Shown here one piece after another: positions 15,093-20,958 of a DNA stretch of 20,958 nt. Source of the stretch: JAAYCI01 sp031548875 (GTDB lineage: Bacteria; Bacillota; Clostridia; Oscillospirales; Ruminococcaceae); contig JAVBQQ010000021.1 in NCBI GenBank assembly GCA_031548875.1, positions 1-20,958 of the forward strand, written 5' to 3'. Positions within the stretch are counted from its first letter, which is position 1; each line of letters begins with the position of its first letter. The translations under genes were made by a program, and so were the position numbers. Below the pieces are notes generated by a model. The model was not told the origin of the DNA. It was given only the letters and a program-made list of their open reading frames with translations, and made no database searches.

Positions 15093-17084
15093 ATGGTGCC
15101 TCAGAACGCCGATCCATTCGATTGCAAGCAGACCCTGGAGACAGTTATTAAATGTGCCAATATTGGATTGTGGGAGATCGTGGTTGCGAACGGAATGACC
15201 ACTGTCCGCCTGGATGCCCGGCACAGCGCGATATTCGGCCTGCCGGAGCAGGAGCACATCATGCAGGCATCTGAAGGGTTGCACTTCTGCCACGAGGATG
15301 ACAGAGAACAGCTGCGCAAGACGATGCACGAGTTAATGGAGCACCGGGGCCGTCCGGTGTCTATAGAGTACCGCGTCTGGCGGCAGGATGCACAAGAATG
15401 GCTTTGGATGCGCAGTTGTGGCATTGCGTTTCCCGGTGTGCCGGGCAAGACCCGTATCATGGGGAGCACCCAGAACAGCAGCGACAGCCAGGCATTCCAA
15501 AGCTATGTAGACGCGATGAACGAGGCTGTCGAGCGCACCCGTATCATGCTGGATGCAACGCCGTTGTGCTGCAATTTGTGGAATGAAAATTGCCGCAATA
15601 TCGACTGTAACAAGGAAGCTGTGGCATTGTTTGGCCTTTCCAGTAAAGAGGAATATCTGGAACGTTTTCACGAACTTTCGCCCGAATTCCAGCCGGATGG
15701 GCAACGTTCGACCGTGAAGGTGCGCCGGTGTGTTCGGGAAGCGTTCCAAAAAGGATATATGGTACTGGAATGGATGCACAAGCGGCTGGACGGCGAGCCG
15801 ATCCCCACCGAGATCACGCTGGTGCGGGTGAAACGAGGAGAAAAGTACATCGTGACCAGCTACACACGCGACCTGCGCGAGTACAAGCGGATGATGCGGG
15901 CCATAAATAAAAGCGCGGACGAGCTGCGCAAAGCACGTGACATTGCCGAGGCGAACGCGCGCTCCAAAAGCGAATTTTTGGCCAACATGAGCCACGAGAT
16001 ACGCACACCAATGAACGCCGTGCTGGGCATGCTGCACCTGGCCCAGGCCGACCACTCGGCCCTGGCCCCCAAACAGGCAGACTATATTGCAAAAGCAGAG
16101 CAGGCGGCCAAAACACTGCTGGGCATCCTGAACGATATCCTGGATTTTTCCAAGATTGAAGCGGGCAAGTTGCAGATGGAGAGCATTCCCTTCTCACTGG
16201 GAGAGGTGTTTGGGCAGATGGAGACAATGTGCGCGCAAAGCGCGCACGAGAAGGGACTTGATTTCAGGGCGCATGTGGACGAGGGCCTGCCCGCCTGTTT
16301 GCAGGGCGACCCCTTGCGCCTTACACAGGTACTGCTTAATCTGGTTTCCAATGCCGTCAAGTTCACGCAACAGGGCAGCGTCACGCTTTCTGTGGGAGAG
16401 ATCTTGCGCGTAGGGAAGAAGATCATCCTGCAATTTTGCGTGCGCGACACGGGCATTGGCATGACGCCTGAACAGGTGGAGAGACTGTTCAGGCCGTTTA
16501 CCCAGGCGGATACGTCCACCACGCGCAGATATGGAGGTACCGGGCTAGGGCTGGCCATCTGCAAGAATCTTTTGGGTATGATGAACGGGGATATCTGGTG
16601 CACAAGTACGCCCGACACGGGTTCGGTATTCTTTGCCACGGCAGAGTTCGTTGTGTTGGAAGAGGCGGACGTGCCGCAGGAGGAAACCGGCCAGGAGGAT
16701 GAAACAGGGCCCGATGGGGTGTGCAAGCCCATCCTGCTGGTGGAGGACAACCAGATCAACCAGATGATCGCCCGGGAGCTGCTGGAGATGGAAGGGTATG
16801 TGGTGGATATCGCCGACGATGGCAGGCAGGCTATCGATATGTTGCTGGAGGGAGATTACGGCCTGGTGTTGATGGATATCCAGATGCCGGTGCTGGACGG
16901 CCTGGCGGCCACGCGGGAGATACGCGGCATGGAGCGGTTCCGGGAGATCCCCATCGTAGCCATGACAGCGCACGCCATGAGCGGGGATATGGAAAAGAGC
17001 CGGGAAGCCGGCATGGACGACCATGTGACAAAGCCCATCGAAGTGGAGCGCTTGTGCGAGACAGTTCGCCGATTTTTGCGCTGA
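15093..17084 (+). CDS. Soluble hybrid sensor histidine kinase / response regulator
   Basis: The 663-residue protein has no membrane span or signal peptide. In order it has a PAS-like domain (about 15-128, with a WRQDAQEWLWMRS PAC part), a second PAS-like domain (about 148-262), a short helical linker, HisKA with the phospho-accepting H301 in MSHEIRTPMNAV, an HATPase_c domain with the N box LLNLVSNAVKF, G1 D452-T-G-I-G-M and G2 GGTGLGL (481-487), and a receiver domain (about 545-660) with acidic E551-D552 and the phospho-accepting D595 in LMDIQMPVLDG, and the switch lysine in VTKPIE. No HPt or output domain is attached, so phosphate must pass to a partner elsewhere. Sensing is presumably cytosolic via the PAS domains. 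AGGAG at 15077-15081 supports ATG 15093. Confidence 0.93.
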   Translation: MVPQNADPFDCKQTLETVIKCANIGLWEIVVANGMTTVRLDARHSAIFGLPEQEHIMQASEGLHFCHEDDREQLRKTMHELMEHRGRPVSIEYRVWRQDAQEWLWMRSCGIAFPGVPGKTRIMGSTQNSSDSQAFQSYVDAMNEAVERTRIMLDATPLCCNLWNENCRNIDCNKEAVALFGLSSKEEYLERFHELSPEFQPDGQRSTVKVRRCVREAFQKGYMVLEWMHKRLDGEPIPTEITLVRVKRGEKYIVTSYTRDLREYKRMMRAINKSADELRKARDIAEANARSKSEFLANMSHEIRTPMNAVLGMLHLAQADHSALAPKQADYIAKAEQAAKTLLGILNDILDFSKIEAGKLQMESIPFSLGEVFGQMETMCAQSAHEKGLDFRAHVDEGLPACLQGDPLRLTQVLLNLVSNAVKFTQQGSVTLSVGEILRVGKKIILQFCVRDTGIGMTPEQVERLFRPFTQADTSTTRRYGGTGLGLAICKNLLGMMNGDIWCTSTPDTGSVFFATAEFVVLEEADVPQEETGQEDETGPDGVCKPILLVEDNQINQMIARELLEMEGYVVDIADDGRQAIDMLLEGDYGLVLMDIQMPVLDGLAATREIRGMERFREIPIVAMTAHAMSGDMEKSREAGMDDHVTKPIEVERLCETVRRFLR

Positions 17085-17108
17085 AGGATACGAATCGTTA
17101 TTATTGAG

Positions 17109-17141
17109 GATACGCACAGACTATTCGTGCGTATCTTTTTT
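17109..17141 (+). terminator. Intrinsic terminator after the hybrid kinase gene
   Basis: A 9-bp stem (17109-17117 with 17127-17135) with a 9-base loop is followed by T6. Confidence 0.9.
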
Positions 17142-17151
17142 ACGCTAACGG

Positions 17152-17180
17152 TTGAAAGGGCGCGGAAATTTTGGTATAAT
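17152..17180 (+). promoter_or_regulatory. Strong promoter for the DUF234-type ATPase gene
   Basis: TTGAAA (17152-17157), 17 bases, and a consensus TATAAT (17175-17180) preceded by TGG, an extended -10. It implies a transcript start near 17187, so translation must begin after that point. Confidence 0.8.
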
Positions 17181-17258
17181 CATAAATTGATAAACTGTAT
17201 AGTGTGGTGGCTTTACGCAAGGGGCGTACACCGCTGGCAGAGGAATGGGTGGGCGCAT

Positions 17259-18668
17259 TTGGAATTTATTGGCAGAGAAAAAGAACTGGAGATGCTGGAG
17301 ACCGAGTATGCGCGCAAGAGCAGTTATGTTGCGCTACTGGGCAGGCAGGGCTTTGGCCAAACTGCGCTGCTGAACCAGTTTGTGGCGGGGAAAAAGGTGT
17401 TTCGGTTCTCCGCCCTCATTGAGATCGAGAGCCAGTGCATGCGCCGGTTTGCCAACAGCCTGGCCCACTATACGGGCGAAGAATACCTGGAGGGCAGAGA
17501 GCTGGAAGATTGGGAGAGCATCTTCCGTGCGCTGGCTGAATATAAGCCCGAGGAGAAAAAGCTGGTCATCATCGACGACGTGCAGTTTTTGATAGAAGCA
17601 AACAACGATTTTTTCAGCATCCTGCGCCGCTGCTGGGATTCGTACATGAGCGACAAGAACATCCTGCTCATCACCGCCGGCCCCATCATGACCACGACAG
17701 TGCAATACTACTTTGCAAAGGACGGTCTGTTCAAGGATGGCCGGGTGAAAAGCCTGAGTTTGCGCGCGTTCTATTTTTTGGAGCTGCGGCAGCATCACCC
17801 TTCGCTGAATTTTTCGCAGCACGTGGAGCTGTACACCTTCACGGGCGGCGTGCCCAAGTACTTGGACATGTTCGGCCACGGGTTCCGCATCATGGATGAC
17901 ATCGAGCAGAACGTGATGAAGAGGTCCGGCTATCACTACGAATATCCGCTGCAGATGTTGGAAAAAGAGGTGCGTGAGCCGGCCACCTATTTTTCCATCC
18001 TGAATGTGATTGCCGAGGGCAACAACAAGCTGCTGGACATTGCAAAGGCGCTGCGCCTGAAGACGAACTCGCTTGGGCCGTACCTCAGCCTGCTCATCAA
18101 GCTGAACCTTATCGAACGCCGCATTCCTGTTACCGAGGCGTCGCCTGAGAAGAGTCGCAAGGGCATGTATGCCATCTCGGATCATTTCGCCGACTTCTGG
18201 TTCAAGTTCATCAGCCCCTACCGGGTGGAACTGGAAGAGGGGAACTCCACTTATGTGCGCAAGATCTTGGAAGACAATTACATCGAGAGCCTGGTGCACC
18301 CCGCGTATATAAAAATAAGCACCGAGATATTGCTCTCGCTCTGCCGCGAGGGGAAGCTGGATTTTTCGCCCGACAAGACCGGCTCCCACTGGAATGGCGA
18401 CAACAGCAGTATGATCGACCTGATTGCCATTGACGAGAAGAATAAGCGCCTGTTCGTGGCCGATTGCTATTTCCTGAAGGAAGGAGAACTGGTGCCCGCA
18501 GAAGCGTACCCCGAACTGGCCCGCAAGCTTGCGTCCATCGGCGAACTGGCCGAATACAAAGAAGTACTGTACGGGTTTTTTACCAACCAGGATTTCCATC
18601 CCGTGCTGAAAGCGCTGGCGCGCGACGATGAACATGTGAAACTGATACAGGAGATCAACCTGGTGTGA
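17259..18668 (+). CDS. DUF234-type ATPase with degenerate nucleotide and nuclease sites
   Basis: The 469-residue protein follows the bacterial/archaeal ATPase family that starts FIGREKEL and ends in a DUF234 (PD-(D/E)XK-like) domain. Walker A is G28-RQGFG-Q34-T35, where the essential lysine is glutamine (codon CAA at 17358-17360). Walker B is LVIID106-D107, where families usually have D-E. A winged-helix part (LLDIAKALRLKTNSLGPYLS) and the DUF234 segment (MYAISDHFADFWFKFI) are normal. The nuclease-like end keeps D387 (MIDLIA) but reads ADCYF where the family has GECKW, losing the lysine. Length is normal and the frame intact, so it is a maintained gene. The start is taken as TTG 17259, which gives the family's usual (M/L)EFIGREKEL opening; its binding site is weak. 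Function unknown, possibly regulatory or nucleotide-sensing. Confidence 0.85.
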   Translation: MEFIGREKELEMLETEYARKSSYVALLGRQGFGQTALLNQFVAGKKVFRFSALIEIESQCMRRFANSLAHYTGEEYLEGRELEDWESIFRALAEYKPEEKKLVIIDDVQFLIEANNDFFSILRRCWDSYMSDKNILLITAGPIMTTTVQYYFAKDGLFKDGRVKSLSLRAFYFLELRQHHPSLNFSQHVELYTFTGGVPKYLDMFGHGFRIMDDIEQNVMKRSGYHYEYPLQMLEKEVREPATYFSILNVIAEGNNKLLDIAKALRLKTNSLGPYLSLLIKLNLIERRIPVTEASPEKSRKGMYAISDHFADFWFKFISPYRVELEEGNSTYVRKILEDNYIESLVHPAYIKISTEILLSLCREGKLDFSPDKTGSHWNGDNSSMIDLIAIDEKNKRLFVADCYFLKEGELVPAEAYPELARKLASIGELAEYKEVLYGFFTNQDFHPVLKALARDDEHVKLIQEINLV

Positions 18669-18677
18669 TACGGGAAG

Positions 18678-18713
18678 AAAAGCCCCCCAGCTGGAATGGC
18701 TGGGGGCTTTTTT
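18678..18713 (+). terminator. Intrinsic terminator after the ATPase gene
   Basis: A GC-rich stem (AGCCCCCCAGC at 18681-18691 with GCTGGGGGCT at 18699-18708, one bulged C) is followed by T5-6. Confidence 0.9.
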
Positions 18714-18757
18714 GCATTCTGCGTAGAAATAAAGCAAAAGGTTGTGCAATCTGCTAA

Positions 18758-18786
18758 TTGACTATACTATTTATATTTAGTATAAT
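18758..18786 (+). promoter_or_regulatory. Promoter with an internal dyad, upstream of the dehydroquinate-synthase-like gene
   Basis: TTGACT (18758-18763), 17 bases, and TATAAT (18781-18786). Between and overlapping them lies an exact 7-base dyad, TATACTA (18763-18769) and TAGTATA (18778-18784), with an 8-base gap. A protein binding there would cover both promoter elements, so repression is the simplest reading. The AT-rich 200-base gap (18669-18868) holds nothing else. Confidence 0.65.
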
Positions 18787-18868
18787 TTGAAATAGGATAA
18801 AGATGATTACGAAAAATGATTGTCTAAGAAAGCCACCGCCCCACAAGAGCATATTGGAGGGATAGGAA

Positions 18869-20137
18869 ATGTACGCAAAAGTGAAACTGGCCAATGCCCA
18901 CAGCTACGTGCTGGACGTGAACGCAGGCATCCGCTTCACCCCCGGCAAGATGCTCAGCTTTAAAACAAACCTCTCGCCTGACCCCACCTGCCACTTTGGC
19001 AACGATATACTTGCAAACCTGCCCGACCTGCTGTTGACCGAGACGTTTGACCGGTTGTACCTGGTGACGAATGATACCTTGGATGCAAGGCATGGCGCCG
19101 AGATGCATCTTCTGTTCGCGGCCCAAGGAATCGCGTGCGAGGTCGTCACGATCGCCGACGGTGAAGCGGACCGCAATTTCGATACGCTGCAGGCGTTGTG
19201 TGGCGACTTGCAGCGGAAGGGGATCACCCGGGAGTCCATTCTTATCGGGTTTGGCGGCCCGGCGCTGCTGGCGGTGGCGGGGCTGGCGGCTTCGCTGCTG
19301 ATGGGCGGCGTGCGCTACGCGGAGATGCCGGCTACCTTCGCCGCAGTCACCTCGGCCTGCCTTTCGAACCGCAGGGCGGTGTACGGCAAACGGGGGCGCA
19401 ACCTGTACGGCTCTATGTATGCGCCGATGTTCCTCTTTGCTGATACGCGCTTTTTACAGAGCGAAAATCTGGCCGACCGCAAAGAGGCCATTGCCGAAGG
19501 CATGCGCAACGCTTTTGTGAACGACGCATCGCTGCTGCCCTACTTTGTAGAGGTGCTGGAGCAGGCAAGCGTATACAATCTGGATCTGGTGGCGTTGTCC
19601 GGCCTTGCGTTCCACATTGTGGTCTCGCGCCTGGATGTGAACAAGAAAGACCCCACTGAGCAAGGATTTGTGCAGGCGCTTGCTTATGGCGAACCCTTTG
19701 CCGGCGCGCTGCAGCTGTTGTCCGGCGGCACCATCGGGCGGGGTACCGCCAGCGCCGTGGGCATGTGCATGGCGGCCGAGCTTTCGGCCCGCATGGGCTT
19801 TCTCTCGCGCGACGAAGTGGACTGCCACTACCGGCTGTTTGGCGGGCATTTGGGCCTGGACCTGCGCATCCCCGAGGGGATGGATATCGACGCGCTGGCC
19901 GCCCTGCTGGGCACGGACGACAAGATAGCGGCCAGCGCCAGAAAGCTTGTGCTGCTGGAGCGCAACGGTCGCTGCCTGAACCCCGACGGCGATTACATGA
20001 TGTACGTGAACCCGGAGTTGATGCGCCAGGTAGTGTGCCGCCATAATGCCGTGGTGGCACGCAAGCTGGACAACGCACATGCGTTGCACGAAAGCGTTGC
20101 CGCCCTGCGTGAGTTCAGTGTGATGCAGGCGATCTGA
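18869..20137 (+). CDS. Dehydroquinate-synthase-like (sugar phosphate cyclase) homologue lacking zinc-binding histidines
   Basis: The 422-residue protein aligns by eye with AroB-type cyclases along its length: DGEADRNFDTL, then ILIGFGGPALLAVAGLAA for GGGxxxDxAGF, EMPATFAAV for PTT, GRNLYG for GKNLxG, and AEGMRNAFVNDASLL for AEVIKxxLIxDxxLF. The zinc ligand glutamate is kept (E210), but the other ligands are not. Where AroB has GHTFGHA this has G274-EPFAG279, and where it has HGE this has R291-G-T293. The Asp of GGGxxxD and the Lys of AEVIK are also changed (A, R). The fold, including the C-terminal DDKIAASARKLVLL, is intact. It is therefore probably not a dehydroquinate synthase; a changed chemistry or a binding role is possible. 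GGAGGG at 18857-18862 precedes the ATG by 6 bases. Confidence 0.85.
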   Translation: MYAKVKLANAHSYVLDVNAGIRFTPGKMLSFKTNLSPDPTCHFGNDILANLPDLLLTETFDRLYLVTNDTLDARHGAEMHLLFAAQGIACEVVTIADGEADRNFDTLQALCGDLQRKGITRESILIGFGGPALLAVAGLAASLLMGGVRYAEMPATFAAVTSACLSNRRAVYGKRGRNLYGSMYAPMFLFADTRFLQSENLADRKEAIAEGMRNAFVNDASLLPYFVEVLEQASVYNLDLVALSGLAFHIVVSRLDVNKKDPTEQGFVQALAYGEPFAGALQLLSGGTIGRGTASAVGMCMAAELSARMGFLSRDEVDCHYRLFGGHLGLDLRIPEGMDIDALAALLGTDDKIAASARKLVLLERNGRCLNPDGDYMMYVNPELMRQVVCRHNAVVARKLDNAHALHESVAALREFSVMQAI

Positions 20138-20261
20138 ACAGACAGGGCGGCGGCCCATGCCTCGCCCTGAATATTGCCCGACATACCGTCGGTTTTCATC
20201 TTGAAGCGGTAAGGCCCTTAACAAACGACACTCTTCCGTTCATCCATGCACAGGGGATTTT

Positions 20262-20304
20262 GCACGAAGACCCGCGAAAGCAGCGCTTTTGCGGGTCTTC
20301 GTGC
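20262..20304 (+). terminator. Long hairpin between the cyclase homologue and luxS, without a U-run
   Basis: A 14-bp stem (20262-20275 with 20291-20304) continues inward through AAAGC/GCTTT, giving about 20 bp. GTTCTG follows instead of a U-run. Bases 20282-20290 could instead pair with 20313-20321, so two folds compete. It lies upstream of the luxS promoter and may end the preceding transcript. Confidence 0.5.
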
Positions 20305-20337
20305 GTTCTGCGAAAAGCGCTGTGCAGAATTGCCTCT

Positions 20338-20366
20338 TTGCAGCCGGGCGCACGCAGGTGTATACT
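20338..20366 (+). promoter_or_regulatory. luxS promoter
   Basis: TTGCAG (20338-20343), 17 bases, TATACT (20361-20366); the transcript would start about 40 bases before the ATG, leaving no room for a riboswitch. Confidence 0.7.
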
Positions 20367-20413
20367 GGAGACAATGGCTTTTAAGACTTCTAAAGATGCG
20401 GAGGTATAGATAG

Positions 20414-20881
20414 ATGGAGCGCATTGCCAGCTTTACGGTAGACCACACGAAACTGCAAAAGGGTATGTATATCTCGCGGGTGGATTTTGGGGATATCATC
20501 ACCTATGACGTGCGCATGAAGACGCCCAATGCCGAAGAGGCGCTTTCACCCGCGGCCGCCCACACGCTGGAGCACCTGTTTGCCACCTTTGCCCGCAACA
20601 GCGAGTGGAAGGACGCCGTTGTGTACGTGGGGCCAATGGGCTGCCTGACCGGTTGCTACCTGATTACAAAAGGGCTGCCCCATGTGGATGCGATACGCCT
20701 GGTGCAGCAATCGATGGCGTTTATGCGCGATTTTGAGGGGCGGATACCGGGGGAATCGGCCGCCGAGTGCGGCAATTACCGCCTGCAGGACCTGCCAGCC
20801 GCCAAGGCCGTGGCCGCCGATATGGCGCAGGTGCTGGACGGATGGACCGAGGCGGATCTTGCGTACAAGGTTTTTTTGTAA
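20414..20881 (+). CDS. luxS: S-ribosylhomocysteine lyase
   Basis: The 155-residue protein has all the LuxS marks: SFTVDHTKL at the N-terminus, R34 in YDVRM, the metal-binding H50-TLE-H54, the catalytic C77 in GPMGC and the third metal ligand C119 in AECGNY. It cleaves S-ribosylhomocysteine to homocysteine and the precursor of autoinducer-2, as part of the activated methyl cycle. The usual arginine after the catalytic cysteine (GCRTG) is leucine here (GCLTG), a mild change. GGAGG at 20400-20404 lies 9 bases before the ATG. It has its own promoter and no methyl-cycle partner gene (pfs, metK) in the window. Confidence 0.96.
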   Translation: MERIASFTVDHTKLQKGMYISRVDFGDIITYDVRMKTPNAEEALSPAAAHTLEHLFATFARNSEWKDAVVYVGPMGCLTGCYLITKGLPHVDAIRLVQQSMAFMRDFEGRIPGESAAECGNYRLQDLPAAKAVAADMAQVLDGWTEADLAYKVFL

Positions 20882-20924
20882 AAAGAATATGGCAAACAAT
20901 AAGCACCGGGCCCGTGGGCATTAA

Positions 20925-20958
20925 ATGGAACAGCCCCCGGGGTTGCAGTTGTTTGAAA
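20925..20958 (+). other. Possible start of a further gene, cut by the window end
   Basis: An ATG at 20925 opens a frame (MEQPPGLQLFE) that runs off the window. No ribosome binding site is clear, and only 11 codons are visible, so this is a weak suggestion. Confidence 0.2.

Noticed and set aside
20138..20413. SAM or SAH riboswitch before luxS
   Set aside because: The predicted luxS promoter leaves only about 40 bases of leader, and no riboswitch core sequences are seen upstream.
20889..20924. Eleven-codon frame (MANNKHRARGH) just after luxS
   Set aside because: Too short, with no family support and no clear binding site.
1..20958. CRISPR array or insertion sequence
   Set aside because: No regular short repeats with spacers, and no transposase or terminal inverted repeats were seen anywhere in the window.

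Overview
The window is about 21 kb of bacterial chromosome with GC-rich coding sequence, AT-rich promoters, Gram-positive style ribosome binding sites (AGGAG, AAAGGAG) and occasional TTG starts. Together with a VTC / DUF4956 / Cthe_2159-type gene set, a YuxH-like HDOD protein, a COG2509 flavoprotein and luxS, this suggests a GC-rich member of the Clostridia, most likely an Oscillospirales (Ruminococcaceae-like) gut bacterium. The phylum is inferred with fair confidence, the family only tentatively. I see no integrase, transposase, phage gene or CRISPR array.

Layout. 1-600: C-terminal end of a sensor histidine kinase, converging on a small DUF3592-like membrane protein (minus strand, 737-1279) across a bidirectional terminator. 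1514-5138: a three-gene set of VTC-type polyphosphate polymerase, DUF4956 membrane protein and Cthe_2159-type beta-helix lipoprotein. 5337-6251: a DHH/DHHA1 phosphoesterase with its own promoter. 6304-7599 (minus): an HDOD signalling protein with a degenerate EAL-like half, with a structured leader. 7956-8717: an SDR oxidoreductase. 8995-10434: a COG2509 FAD-dependent dehydrogenase. 10534-10959: an unrecognised 141-residue protein behind a perfect-consensus promoter. 11043-11128: tRNA-Leu(CAA), followed by a terminator and by mirrored fragments of its own T-arm. 11408-13467: a DNA alkylation repair pair (Ada-sensor/AlkA fusion plus Ogt). 13601-14626: galE. 14627-15092: an AT-rich gap with two tiny ATGA-linked frames. 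15093-17084: a soluble hybrid histidine kinase. 17259-18668: a DUF234-type ATPase lacking key active-site residues. 18869-20137: a dehydroquinate-synthase-like protein that has lost its zinc-binding histidines. 20414-20881: luxS.

Most genes are single transcription units, each with a recognisable sigma-A promoter and often a terminator. Many of the -10 boxes read TATACT. The clear multi-gene units are VTC-DUF4956 (overlapping) with the lipoprotein downstream, and alkA fusion-ogt (44 bases apart).

The most unusual content is the pair of apparently inactivated enzymes (the Walker A Lys-to-Gln ATPase and the histidine-less dehydroquinate-synthase homologue under a dyad-containing promoter), the tRNA-Leu-derived mirrored repeats, and the polyphosphate-polymerase / surface beta-helix set.
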